Positions 26,696 through 35,404 of a DNA stretch of 53,410 nt are shown here, piece by piece. The notes below the pieces were generated by a model. The model saw nothing but the letters and a program-made list of their open reading frames with translations. It did no database searches and was not told the DNA's origin. How positions within the stretch are numbered: the stretch's first letter is position 1; each line of letters starts with the position of its first letter. The DNA is taken from positions 1 to 53,410 of the forward strand of contig JAMPBQ010000009.1 of NCBI GenBank assembly GCA_023666615.1, written 5' to 3'. The position numbers and the translations under genes were made by a program. Source of the stretch: Clostridium sp. (GTDB lineage: Bacteria > Bacteroidota > Bacteroidia > Bacteroidales > Muribaculaceae).

Positions 26696-26773
26696 CCGCA
26701 AAAAAGTTTGGGAATTTTTGTGGCGGTTAAGGATTCTTCGCCAAAAAAAGATGGATTAATGGGAAAATAATTG

Positions 26774-26781
26774 TAATTTTG
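26774..26781 (+). promoter_or_regulatory. Candidate -7 element for the parE operon
   Basis: TAATTTTG followed by C matches TAnnTTTG, 47 bp upstream of the parE start. No -33 TTTG at the right distance. Confidence 0.45.
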
Positions 26782-26827
26782 CATTTGCGCGTGTTGCGCA
26801 TAGGCAAAATCAGATTTTTTCACCTCC

Positions 26828-28750
26828 ATGGCAGACATTGACGACACCATACAATCCACCCCGGCCCAGGAGCCGCGCTATGACGAAAACGACATAAAGA
26901 CCCTCAATTGGCGCGAGCACTTGAGGGAGAGGCCCGGCATGTACATCGGCGCGGTGGGCGACGGCTCCAGCGCCGACAATGGCATCTACACCCTGCTGAA
27001 GGAGGTGATAGACAACTCCATTGATGAATACGCCATGGGCCACGGAAAGCAAATCATCGTTGACATCACGGCCGAGGGGACTGTGAGCGTCCGCGATTTC
27101 GGCCGCGGCATCCCCTTGGGCAGCCTTGTCAAGGCCGTGTCCACGATGAACACTTCGGGAAAGTTTGATTCCAAGGCTTTCCAAAAGTCGGTGGGGCTTA
27201 ACGGCGTGGGCGTAAAGGCCGTGAACGCTTTGTCTACGTCCTTTGAAATCACGTCAACTCGCGATGGTCAGACAAAGCGCGCCACATTCAGCAAAGGCGA
27301 ACTGATATCCGAATCGGAGATCGAAGCCACCGACCAGCCCAACGGCACCTGGGTGAAATTCACGCCCGACGCCACTATATTCCGCGGCTACGCCTACCGC
27401 GAAGATTTCGTAGTGGCCATGATGAAGAACTATTCGTTCCTCAACATAGGACTGTCCATGGTGTACAACGGGAAGAAATACCTGTCGCGCCACGGCCTGC
27501 TCGACCTCCTTACCGAGAACCTCGACAAAGACCCGCTGTATCCCGTAATACACCTTCAGGGAGAGGACATAGAGGTGGCAATCACCCACGTTAAGCAATA
27601 TGGCGAAGAGTTCTATTCGTTTGTCAACGGCCAGCACACCACCCAGGGCGGCACGCACATGGCGGCATTCAAGAAATACGTGGCGCAGACAATCAAGGAC
27701 TATTTCGGAAAGAACTTTGAGCCGCAGGACGTGCGTTCGGGCATGGTGGCGGCAATAGCCATTAGGGCGCAAGACCCCGTGTTTGAATCGCAGACAAAAG
27801 TGAAATTCACCAGCACCGAGATGGAGGCCGGGGGCGTTTCAGTTGACAAGTTCATAGGCGATTTCATCAAGACCGAGCTTGACAACTATATGAGGCGCAA
27901 CCTTGATGTTGCGGACATAATACTAAAAAAAGTGCAGGAAAGCGAGAAAGCTCGCAAGGCGATCGCCGGCCTGCAAAAACAGACACGCGCCAACGAAAAG
28001 AAGGTGAGCCTGCACAACAAGAAGCTTCTCGACTGCACAGTACACCTCAACGACCCCAGGGGCGGGGAAGACATGCGCGAGGCATCGTCAATCTTCATCA
28101 CCGAGGGCGACTCCGCATCGGGCTCCATCACCAAGATACGCGATGTGCGCACCCAGGCCGTTTTCTCCCTGCGCGGAAAGCCGTTCAACTCCTACGGCGC
28201 CACCGAGAAGGAATTGCTCCTGAATGAAGAGCTCAGCCTCCTGCGCGCGGCGCTCAACCTCAAAGACGGAATCGAAGGGCTGAGGTACAACAAGGTGATA
28301 ATCGCCACGGACGCCGACGTCGACGGCATGCACATACGCATGCTCCTCACCACCTTCTTCCTGCAATTCTTCCCCGACTTGATAAAGATGGGGCATGTCT
28401 ACGTGCTGCAGACGCCCCTCTTCAGGGTGCGCAGCAAAAAAGCGCAGAACAAGAGGAAGAAGAGCAATGACGAGACATTCTATTGCTACACCGAGGAAGA
28501 GCGCATAGCAGCCATAGAGCATTTCGGGGAAAAGGATGCGGAAATCACGCGATTCAAGGGGCTTGGCGAGATATCCCCTTCGGAATTCCGCGAGTTCATC
28601 GGCCCGGACATGAGGCTCGACCAGGTGACCCTGCGAAAAGAGGACCATGTGATGGCCCTTTTGGAATTCTATATGGGAAAGAACACGATGGAGAGGCAAA
28701 ACTTCATTATCGACAACCTCATTGTGGACGATGATTCACAGGTGTCTTAA
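26828..28750 (+). CDS. parE: DNA topoisomerase IV subunit B
   Basis: The protein has 640 residues. ParE is the ATPase half of topoisomerase IV, which unlinks daughter chromosomes. The GHKL ATPase motifs are EVIDNSIDEYAMG (Glu59, Asn63), DFGRGIPLG and GLNGVGVKAVNALS. The transducer domain follows, then the Toprim domain with EGDSASGS (426-433) and DADVDGMHIRML. The N terminus with HLRERPGMYIGAVGDGSSADNG is the Bacteroidetes ParE form rather than GyrB; the shorter length and absence of the GyrB insertion agree. It opens a run of closely spaced rightward genes. parC is not in the window. Confidence 0.94.
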   Translation: MADIDDTIQSTPAQEPRYDENDIKTLNWREHLRERPGMYIGAVGDGSSADNGIYTLLKEVIDNSIDEYAMGHGKQIIVDITAEGTVSVRDFGRGIPLGSLVKAVSTMNTSGKFDSKAFQKSVGLNGVGVKAVNALSTSFEITSTRDGQTKRATFSKGELISESEIEATDQPNGTWVKFTPDATIFRGYAYREDFVVAMMKNYSFLNIGLSMVYNGKKYLSRHGLLDLLTENLDKDPLYPVIHLQGEDIEVAITHVKQYGEEFYSFVNGQHTTQGGTHMAAFKKYVAQTIKDYFGKNFEPQDVRSGMVAAIAIRAQDPVFESQTKVKFTSTEMEAGGVSVDKFIGDFIKTELDNYMRRNLDVADIILKKVQESEKARKAIAGLQKQTRANEKKVSLHNKKLLDCTVHLNDPRGGEDMREASSIFITEGDSASGSITKIRDVRTQAVFSLRGKPFNSYGATEKELLLNEELSLLRAALNLKDGIEGLRYNKVIIATDADVDGMHIRMLLTTFFLQFFPDLIKMGHVYVLQTPLFRVRSKKAQNKRKKSNDETFYCYTEEERIAAIEHFGEKDAEITRFKGLGEISPSEFREFIGPDMRLDQVTLRKEDHVMALLEFYMGKNTMERQNFIIDNLIVDDDSQVS

Positions 28751-28763
28751 ACTCAGAGAAGAA

Positions 28764-29234
28764 ATGAGAACAGCAGTTTTCGCCGGGACATTCGACCCCT
28801 TCACCATCGGGCACGCCCACATAGTGAAGCGCGGGCTGGAAATATTCGACCGCATAGCCATAATGATTGGCGTCAACGCCCAAAAGCCCGACGCGGCGGC
28901 AAAGGCGGCGGAGCGCTTTGAGCATATTTCAGCCCTATTCGCCTCAGAGCCAAGGGTGACAGTACACCTTTGGAGCGGACTTACGGCAGACTTCGCCAAG
29001 AGCATCGGCGCGAAATTCCATCTGCGGGGCATAAGGTCGGCAAAAGATTACGAATACGAATTAGGGATGGCGGACGCCAACGCCACGTTCGGGCTTGAGA
29101 CCGTCACGCTCTTCACCTCGCCCTCGCTTTCATACGTATCCTCGTCACTGGTGCGGGAGCTGGCATCATTCGGAAAAGACGTTTCAGAATATTTACCCAC
29201 AAAAGAATACATTGACAAATTGCTAAAATTATGA
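28764..29234 (+). CDS. coaD: Phosphopantetheine adenylyltransferase
   Basis: The ATG at 28764 gives 156 residues with the expected start MRTAVFAGTFDPFTIGHAH. The frame is open upstream into parE, but the nucleotidyltransferase motif must lie at the N terminus. CoaD adenylates 4'-phosphopantetheine to dephospho-CoA, the penultimate step of CoA synthesis. TIGH (14-17) is the nucleotide-binding HxGH-type motif (Thr replaces the first His, as in many CoaD), and YVSSSLVRELASFG is the C-terminal ISSTxxR-like motif. It starts 13 bp after parE and overlaps the next gene by four bases. Confidence 0.95.
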   Translation: MRTAVFAGTFDPFTIGHAHIVKRGLEIFDRIAIMIGVNAQKPDAAAKAAERFEHISALFASEPRVTVHLWSGLTADFAKSIGAKFHLRGIRSAKDYEYELGMADANATFGLETVTLFTSPSLSYVSSSLVRELASFGKDVSEYLPTKEYIDKLLKL

Positions 29235-30829
29235 AAATACCCACAATCAGGCCCATAGCGCTCATAGCCGCCGCGGCCGCGGCCATTGCCATATACGCAA
29301 AAGACAATAGCCAATCCATAGAAAATGACTTTTACACCAGCGCGCAAAAGCTGGCAACGGCTGAGAAAATCATAGAGAGCTTCTATGTGGAGGACATCAA
29401 CTCCGATTCCATAACGCAGGAGGCGATCATAGCCATGCTAAAGACCCTTGACCCGCACTCCTCCTACGCCTCGCCCGAAGAGACCAAAGAGCTTAACGAG
29501 CCGCTTGAGGGCAAATTCTCAGGCATCGGCGTGTCGTTCAACATGACCACCGATACGGTATACGTGATTCAGACCGTGACCGGCGGCCCTTCGGAGAAAG
29601 TGGGCATCATGGCCGGCGACCGCATCATAGCCGCCGACGACTCGATAATAGCCGGAAAGAAAATCCCCGCTGACAACATCAAGAAAATCCTACGCGGACC
29701 CAAGGGGTCGAAGATTCGCCTTGGAGTGATGAGAGCCGGCAATCCCGAGCTCATAGAGTTTGTGGTGACGCGCGACGACATTCCAATCAACAGCGTAGAC
29801 GCCGTGTACATGGCCGCTCCGGAGATTGGCTATCTTCGCCTTACCCGGTTCGCCGAATCCTCGGCGGACGAAGTGGAGGACGCGATAAAGAAGCTGCAAA
29901 AGCAGGGCATGAAAAAGCTGATCATTGACCTGCAGGGCAATGGCGGAGGCTTGCTGCAGGCGGCGGTTGACATTTCCTCGCTCTTCCTGCAAAAAGGCGA
30001 GAAAATCGTATCGATGCAAGGCCGCGCCGTTCCCGGCAGAGAATACGTCGCTGACAACAGCAAGCCCCTCTTCACGGGCCCCATCGTAGTGCTTGTGGAT
30101 CAATTCTCGGCCTCGGCGTCAGAAATCCTGAGCGGAGCCCTTCAGGACAATGACCGCGCCACGGTGGTGGGCCGCCGCACATTCGGGAAAGGATTGGTGC
30201 AAAGGCCGTTCCCCTTCCCCGACGGGTCGATGATCCGCCTTACGATAGCAAGATATTACACGCCTGTGGGCCGATGCATCCAAAAGCACTATGACAAGGG
30301 CCATGGCGAAGAATACCAGCTGGACCTTCTGAACCGATACGACAGCGGCGAGCTTTGGAGCGCCGACAGCATCCACTTTGATGAGAGCCAAACATTCAAG
30401 ACCCTCAAAGAAGGGCGCACCGTGTACGGCGGGGGCGGAATCATGCCCGACAAATTCGTGCCTGTGGATACATCTTACTATTCACCGCTTTACCGCAACT
30501 TGCTGAGCAAGGGCACAATGTCACAGTACTGCCTGCAGTACGTTGACAAAAACCGGTCGGCGCTCACCAAGAAATACAAGACACCGCAGAAATTCTTCGA
30601 GAAATTCGAGATTTCAGATGAACTCCTCAACGGGCTGAAGACCAAGGCCGGCGCTGACGAAATCGAATGGAATGAAGAACAATTTGAGAAGTCAAAGCCA
30701 ATGATTGAGGCCATCCTGAAAGGATACATAGCCAACGACCTATACGAAGAGGCATCGTATCTGCAAGGCATCAACCCGCTGAATCCAATATTCTCGGAAG
30801 GCTTGCGAACAATCAAGGAAAAGAATTAG
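29231..30829 (+). CDS. S41 carboxy-terminal processing protease
   Basis: The protein has 532 residues. A hydrophobic N terminus (about 10-20, IALIAAAAAAIAIY) acts as signal or anchor. A PDZ domain at about 95-175 (GKFSGIGVSF, GIMAGDRIIAADD) is followed by the S41 catalytic domain. The Ser/Lys dyad is in FSASASEI (292-299) and FGKGLVQ (318-324), with DLQGNGGGLL before it. C-terminal processing proteases trim or degrade periplasmic and lipid-anchored proteins. The gene overlaps coaD by four bases (ATGA). In Bacteroidetes such proteases are commonly found beside coaD, as I recall. Confidence 0.94.
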   Translation: MKIPTIRPIALIAAAAAAIAIYAKDNSQSIENDFYTSAQKLATAEKIIESFYVEDINSDSITQEAIIAMLKTLDPHSSYASPEETKELNEPLEGKFSGIGVSFNMTTDTVYVIQTVTGGPSEKVGIMAGDRIIAADDSIIAGKKIPADNIKKILRGPKGSKIRLGVMRAGNPELIEFVVTRDDIPINSVDAVYMAAPEIGYLRLTRFAESSADEVEDAIKKLQKQGMKKLIIDLQGNGGGLLQAAVDISSLFLQKGEKIVSMQGRAVPGREYVADNSKPLFTGPIVVLVDQFSASASEILSGALQDNDRATVVGRRTFGKGLVQRPFPFPDGSMIRLTIARYYTPVGRCIQKHYDKGHGEEYQLDLLNRYDSGELWSADSIHFDESQTFKTLKEGRTVYGGGGIMPDKFVPVDTSYYSPLYRNLLSKGTMSQYCLQYVDKNRSALTKKYKTPQKFFEKFEISDELLNGLKTKAGADEIEWNEEQFEKSKPMIEAILKGYIANDLYEEASYLQGINPLNPIFSEGLRTIKEKN

Positions 30830-30839
30830 CCGCCTCGAA

Positions 30840-30891
30840 AATTAACAGCCGCAAGGCAATGGCCGCGGCTTGAATTAACAGCCGCAAGGCA
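30840..30891. repeat. Short direct repeat before the MazG-like gene
   Basis: The 19-bp sequence AATTAACAGCCGCAAGGCA occurs at 30840-30858 and 30873-30891 (period 33) in the 83-bp gap between the S41 protease and MazG-like genes. Confidence 0.75.
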
Positions 30892-30912
30892 TGAAAGATT
30901 GTTATATCTGAA

Positions 30913-31245
30913 ATGGCAGACCAAGAGGAAATAACCATCAAGGAGGCTCAAAAGGCCGTAGATGAGTGGATCACCACGATAGGCGTGAAGTATTTCTCGC
31001 CACTGACCAACATGGCCATTCTCGCCGAAGAGACCGGCGAAGTGGCCAGGGCAATGGCCAGAATCTACGGCGACCAAAAGGCAAAGGAAACCGACAGCCT
31101 GAACCTTGCCGACGAGCTCGCCGATGTGCTGTGGGTGACGATGGCCATAGCCAACCAAACGGGCGTTGACCTGACCAGGGCCTTTGCCGAGAACCTGAGA
31201 AAGAAAACCGAGCGCGACAAGGAAAGATTCAAAAAAAAAGATTAA
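30913..31245 (+). CDS. MazG-like nucleotide pyrophosphohydrolase
   Basis: The protein has 110 residues, all of it one MazG-like helical domain. The metal-binding pattern EETGEV (about 37-42) plus DELADVLWVTMAIAN (about 63-77) matches the EExxE ... ExxD layout of the all-alpha NTP pyrophosphatases. Such enzymes hydrolyse (d)NTPs to monophosphates and remove damaged nucleotides. The single domain is half the length of E. coli MazG. It is 83 bp behind the S41 gene and 19 bp ahead of deoC, another nucleotide-catabolism gene. Confidence 0.92.
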   Translation: MADQEEITIKEAQKAVDEWITTIGVKYFSPLTNMAILAEETGEVARAMARIYGDQKAKETDSLNLADELADVLWVTMAIANQTGVDLTRAFAENLRKKTERDKERFKKKD

Positions 31246-31264
31246 ACACCTAATAGATAAAGAT

Positions 31265-32149
31265 ATGTCTGACAAGTATCATGAAACTGTGGCCAAGAGC
31301 CAAGTGCTGACAGATGATGCCGCCGTCAAGGCTGCAGTCGAGAAGATCCTCGCAGAACACCTGCAGGAGAACATGAACCAGGACGTTTACCGCTTCTGCT
31401 TCAATGCCATCGACCTCACCACGCTGAAAACCACCGATTCTCCACAATCAGTGGCCAATTTCGTTGAGAGAGTGAACGCTTTCGACGAGGAATATCCCGA
31501 GCTGCCCAACGTGGCCGCAATCTGCGTATACCCCAACTTCGCCCAAGTGGTGCGCACAGTGCTTGACGTATCAAAAGTAGACATAGCCTGCGTATCAGGC
31601 GCATTCCCCACCGCTCAGTCATTCATTGAGACAAAGATAGCCGAAACGCACCTGGCCGTAGACGGCGGAGCGGATGAAATCGACATCGTATTCAACGTAG
31701 GCAACTACCTTGACGGCGACTGGGAAGAGGTATGCGACGAAATTTCAGAGCAAAAAACCGCATGCCGCGACGCACGCCTGAAGGTGATACTTGAGACCGG
31801 CGCGCTCAAGACCGCGGAAAACATCAAGAACGCCTCAATACTTTCGCTGTACTCCGGCGCCGACTTCCTGAAGACCTCCACAGGCAAGGAATATCCCGGC
31901 GCGTCGCTTGAGGCCGCATATGTGATGGCCCAGTGCATCAAAGAGTACTACCAAGAGACGGGCAACAAGGTCGGCTTCAAGGCAGCGGGCGGCGTATCCA
32001 CAACGGAGGAGGCCGTGAAATATTACACCGTGATCAAGGAAGTGCTAGGCGAAGAGTGGCTGAGCAATGAATATTTCCGCATCGGGGCAAGCCGCCTGGC
32101 CAACAACCTACTTGGAGATATACTTGGGAAGGAAATCAAATTCTTCTAA
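31265..32149 (+). CDS. deoC: Deoxyribose-phosphate aldolase
   Basis: The protein has 294 residues, the longer Bacteroidetes type rather than the about 220 to 260 residues common elsewhere. DeoC cleaves 2-deoxyribose 5-phosphate to acetaldehyde and glyceraldehyde 3-phosphate during deoxynucleoside catabolism. The Schiff-base lysine is Lys203 in FLKTSTGK, and the second lysine is in FKAAGGVST. DEIDIVFNVGNYLDG is the substrate loop. The gene lies 19 bp after the MazG-like gene and 9 bp before the GYF_2/CD225-like gene, so it is very likely co-transcribed. Confidence 0.96.
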   Translation: MSDKYHETVAKSQVLTDDAAVKAAVEKILAEHLQENMNQDVYRFCFNAIDLTTLKTTDSPQSVANFVERVNAFDEEYPELPNVAAICVYPNFAQVVRTVLDVSKVDIACVSGAFPTAQSFIETKIAETHLAVDGGADEIDIVFNVGNYLDGDWEEVCDEISEQKTACRDARLKVILETGALKTAENIKNASILSLYSGADFLKTSTGKEYPGASLEAAYVMAQCIKEYYQETGNKVGFKAAGGVSTTEEAVKYYTVIKEVLGEEWLSNEYFRIGASRLANNLLGDILGKEIKFF

Positions 32150-32158
32150 TTCAGGAGG

Positions 32159-32917
32159 ATGAAAGTCTGGATACACGTAAACGGCATACAAGAAGGGCCG
32201 TTTATGCTTGAAGAATTGCCGTTGGACCGCATGGACGCCGACACGCCCGTGTGGTACAATGGCCTTCCCGATTGGATGCCCGCGGGCCAAGCGCCGGAAG
32301 TGGCTCAAATATTGGCCCAGCGCGCCGCATCATGCCCGAATCCCGTTGACGAGCCCCAAACACAGGAAGAAGCATGCGATTGCGCCGTGGACGCCCCGGC
32401 ACAAGAGAATACTATGCCGAACCAGGGCCAAGAAAAAAACTGGCGTCAGCAGGCGGCCCCAGGACAACAACAACCCCAGTCGCAGCCGGGGTGGCAACAG
32501 CCACGGATACCGCAGCAGCCGATGCAAGGCTGGGGACCGCAGCCGGGATATCAACAGCCGGGTGGGCCGCAGCCGGGGTATCAACAACCGGGATGGCAAC
32601 AGCCGGGATATCAACAGCCGGGATGGCAGCAGCCGCGCCCACAAAACTGGTCAGAGCCATGGCGCGCGCCAATCGGGCCCGACGGCATGCCGATGCCATG
32701 CCCTCCTACGTATCTTGTGTGGTCGATTCTCCTGACGGTGCTGTGCTGCAATCCTGTGGGCATTGTGGCCATCATCTATGGATTCAGCGTAAGGTCAAAA
32801 TTCTATTCAGGCGATGTTGAAGGGGCTCAGCGCGCTTCAAACGCTACGCAATGGTGGCTGGCGATATCAATCGTCACCGGCCTGATCATGTCCTGCTGCG
32901 GATTCTTGATAATATAA
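32159..32917 (+). CDS. GYF_2 domain, Gln/Pro-rich linker and CD225-like membrane protein
   Basis: The protein has 252 residues in three parts. Residues 1-50 look like a GYF_2 domain (HVNGIQEGPF, WYNGLPDWM). Residues about 95-165 are a low-complexity linker of near-repeats such as GYQQPGWQQPG. The C-terminal part (about 175-252) has two membrane segments, with PPTYLVWSILLTVLCCNPVGIVAIIYG and a second one SIVTGLIMSCCGF (shown in pieces), the layout of CD225/dispanin proteins with the PVG turn after the first segment. GYF_2 plus CD225 combinations are common in Bacteroidetes; the function is not known to me. An RBS-like GGAGG sits 5 bp before the ATG. It is 9 bp after deoC and 7 bp before the fused flippase/synthase gene. 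Confidence 0.85.
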   Translation: MKVWIHVNGIQEGPFMLEELPLDRMDADTPVWYNGLPDWMPAGQAPEVAQILAQRAASCPNPVDEPQTQEEACDCAVDAPAQENTMPNQGQEKNWRQQAAPGQQQPQSQPGWQQPRIPQQPMQGWGPQPGYQQPGGPQPGYQQPGWQQPGYQQPGWQQPRPQNWSEPWRAPIGPDGMPMPCPPTYLVWSILLTVLCCNPVGIVAIIYGFSVRSKFYSGDVEGAQRASNATQWWLAISIVTGLIMSCCGFLII

Positions 32918-32924
32918 ACGCCTT

Positions 32925-35165
32925 ATGGATAGCGAGAAGAAAAAGACTTCCGCGCTTGGGGCGCTGATGAAATACGGGCTACCGCTGGTGGTGACGGTGG
33001 GATTGTGCTGGCTAATGTTCCGCAACATCAACTTTGATGAGATGATGCGGATCATACGCAGCCAATGCAATTTCATTTGGATAGCCTTGGCGTTGGCCCT
33101 AAGCGTGTTTTCCCATGTGATCAGGGCTTTCCGCTGGGACATCCAGCTCAAGGCCTTAGGCGTGCATGCTCCCAAGCATGTGTTGATATACAGCATCTTC
33201 GGCACCTACACAGTCAACCTTGTCTTTCCTCGCCTGGGCGAGGTGTGGCGCACGGGCTATGTGGCCCAGCGGCAAAAAGCACCCTTCTCCACAATCTTCG
33301 GATCAATGGTGGGCGACCGCCTGGCCGATACTGTGACTGTGGCGCTCCTCCTCCTTCTCACTTTCCTGCTTGCGTCAAATCAGCTGATAAGCTATCTGTC
33401 GCAGAACGGCGACTTATATGAAAAATGCGTGTCGGCGGCAACGTCGCCCTGGCTGTGGCTAGCTATAGCCGCGGCAATCGCAGCCGCATGGTGGTTCCTC
33501 ACCCGCAAGGCGGAATCCGGCTCATTGGTGGGCAAGCTGCAGGGATTCGTAAAGGGCCTGTGGCAGGGATTTTCCGTTTTGGCCACGATGAAGGGAAAGG
33601 GCCTCTGGCTATTCCTCACCATCTGTCTATGGGGATGCTACTTCCTGCAATTCTATGTGGCCATGTACGCGTTTCCATTCACGTCCGACGCCGTGGCGGA
33701 GCACGGCGTGATTTGCCCCTTGGTGGCATGGGTATTCTCAAGCATAGCCATGGGAGTGCCAAGCAATGGGGGCATAGGCCCGTGGCAATGGGCCGTAATC
33801 TTCGGCCTTGGGCTGTACGGCGTGGGGCAGACCGACGCGGCGGCGTTCGCCAACCTTGTGCTCGGCACGCAGACGCTCCTGCTGATCGCGCTTGGCATAA
33901 TCACATTCATAGGCATAATGCTCGACAAGAAAAAAACGAAAAAACTAAATATCAAAGCAATGCATAAAGTAATAATAATTGGCTGCGGAGGCGTAGGCAC
34001 GGTTGTGGCGCACAAGTGCGCCCAGAATCCCGATGTGTTTGGCGAAATCGTCATAGCCTCGCGCAACAAGGCCAAGTGCGACGCCGTGGCCAAGGCCATC
34101 GGCAGCCCCAACATCACCACGGACCAGGTTGACGCCGACAGCGTGCCGCAGCTCGTGGAGCTCTTCCGCAAGCACAAGCCAGAGCTTGTGATCAATGTGG
34201 CACTCCCCTATCAAGACCTTACGATCATGGACGCTTGCCTTGAGTGCGGCGTGAACTATCTTGATACGGCCAACTATGAGCCCAAGGACGTGGCGCACTT
34301 TGAATATTCCTGGCAATGGGCCTACCGCAAGCGCTTTGAAGAGGCCGGGCTAACGGCTATCCTCGGCTGCGGCTTTGACCCGGGCGTTTCGGGCGTATTC
34401 ACAGCCTACGCCGCCAAGCATTACTTCAAGGAAATGGAGTACCTTGACATTGTGGACTGCAATGCGGGAAACCACGGAAAGGCCTTCGCCACGAACTTCA
34501 ATCCGGAAATCAACATACGCGAAATCACCCAAAACGGACGCTACTATCAGGATGGGAAATGGGTGACAACCGGACCGCTTGAAATCCACGCGGAGCTGAC
34601 ATATCCCAACATCGGCCCTCGCGATTCGTACCTTCTGTACCACGAAGAGCTTGAGAGCCTTGTGCAGAACTATCCCACAATCAAGAGAGCCCGCTTTTGG
34701 ATGACTTTCGGCCAAGAATACCTAACGCACCTGAGGGTGATTCAGGACATAGGCATGGCGCGCATTGATGAAATAGACTATAACGGCCAAAAGATTGTGC
34801 CTCTGCAATTCCTGAAGGCCGTGCTGCCCAACCCGCAAGACCTTGGGGCCAACTACCACGGCGAAACTTCAATAGGCTGCCGCATTTCCGGCATAGGGAA
34901 GGACGGGAAGCCGATGACGTACTACATCTACAACAACTGTTCGCATGAGGAGGCGTACAAGGAGACCGGCATGCAGGCCGTAAGCTATACTACAGGCGTA
35001 CCGGCAATGACCGGCGCGATGATGTTCCTAACCGGAAAATGGCGCAAGCCCGGCGTGCATAACGTTGAGGAATTTGACCCTGATCCATTCTTGGCGGAAT
35101 TGGCTAAGCAAGGATTGCCCTGGCATGAAATCATCAATGAGCCGCTTGAGGTGGACAAGATTTAA
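32925..35165 (+). CDS. Flippase-like membrane domain fused to carboxynorspermidine synthase
   Basis: A single 746-residue frame contains what look like two complete proteins. Residues 1-345 form the LPG_synthase_TM (UPF0104) membrane domain with about eight TM segments and the PSNGGIGPW motif; relatives include lipid-flippase-like proteins. From Met346 (ATG at 33960) a 401-residue part begins MHKVIIIGCGGVGTVVA, a Rossmann motif followed by the saccharopine-dehydrogenase-like carboxynorspermidine synthase fold. That enzyme reductively condenses aspartate semialdehyde with putrescine or diaminopropane, and is the spermidine branch used by many gut Bacteroidetes. The junction is A-rich and frame-sensitive (see 33929-33967). 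It may be a true fusion or two genes joined by an indel. The second half begins at an ATG where it could also be translated alone. Confidence 0.85.
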   Translation: MDSEKKKTSALGALMKYGLPLVVTVGLCWLMFRNINFDEMMRIIRSQCNFIWIALALALSVFSHVIRAFRWDIQLKALGVHAPKHVLIYSIFGTYTVNLVFPRLGEVWRTGYVAQRQKAPFSTIFGSMVGDRLADTVTVALLLLLTFLLASNQLISYLSQNGDLYEKCVSAATSPWLWLAIAAAIAAAWWFLTRKAESGSLVGKLQGFVKGLWQGFSVLATMKGKGLWLFLTICLWGCYFLQFYVAMYAFPFTSDAVAEHGVICPLVAWVFSSIAMGVPSNGGIGPWQWAVIFGLGLYGVGQTDAAAFANLVLGTQTLLLIALGIITFIGIMLDKKKTKKLNIKAMHKVIIIGCGGVGTVVAHKCAQNPDVFGEIVIASRNKAKCDAVAKAIGSPNITTDQVDADSVPQLVELFRKHKPELVINVALPYQDLTIMDACLECGVNYLDTANYEPKDVAHFEYSWQWAYRKRFEEAGLTAILGCGFDPGVSGVFTAYAAKHYFKEMEYLDIVDCNAGNHGKAFATNFNPEINIREITQNGRYYQDGKWVTTGPLEIHAELTYPNIGPRDSYLLYHEELESLVQNYPTIKRARFWMTFGQEYLTHLRVIQDIGMARIDEIDYNGQKIVPLQFLKAVLPNPQDLGANYHGETSIGCRISGIGKDGKPMTYYIYNNCSHEEAYKETGMQAVSYTTGVPAMTGAMMFLTGKWRKPGVHNVEEFDPDPFLAELAKQGLPWHEIINEPLEVDKI
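33929..33967 (+). other. Homopolymer junction of the fused gene
   Basis: Runs of seven A (33930-33936) and six A (33939-33944) lie just before the ATG at 33960. One extra base in the A run would end the first half at TAA 33965-33967, overlapping the ATG as ATGCATAA. One base fewer would end it at TAA 33946-33948. The present frame has no stop. This can be read as a recent indel joining two overlapping genes, or as an assembly error. Confidence 0.75.
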
Positions 35166-35254
35166 TTCATAATGCATAATTCATAATGCATAATGCTTAA
35201 TTCATAATGCATAATTCATAATGCATAATTCATAATGCATAATGGGCAATGGGA
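35164..35254. repeat. Heptamer tandem array, AATTCAT/AATGCAT
   Basis: Thirteen 7-bp units are in perfect register, mainly alternating AATTCAT and AATGCAT, with AATGCTT, AATGGGC and AATGGGA as variants. The array runs from the stop codon of the fused gene to the terminator at 35256. Confidence 0.92.
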
Positions 35255-35255
35255 T

Positions 35256-35283
35256 GGCGGCTTACGGGCCGCCTTTCTTTTTT
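35256..35283 (+). terminator. Rho-independent terminator of the parE to synthase run
   Basis: A stem GGCGGC (35256-35261) pairing with GCCGCC (35268-35273) is followed by a T-rich tract at 35274-35283. Confidence 0.8.
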
Positions 35284-35404
35284 GGGAGATGATGGTTTTT
35301 GTCTTTATTTGGGTGGGGAGAAAAAGATTATTAGTGTTTTTGCATTTTTTAAGATAAAATTGGTGATAAAATTTGGGGTTAATGTGTCATTATAGCAAAA
35401 TGTT

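Noticed and set aside
33939-33945. AAAAAAC as a programmed -1 frameshift heptamer
   Set aside because: The heptamer is not in the frame needed for the standard A AAA AAC reading in the present ORF; the simple indel explanation fits better.
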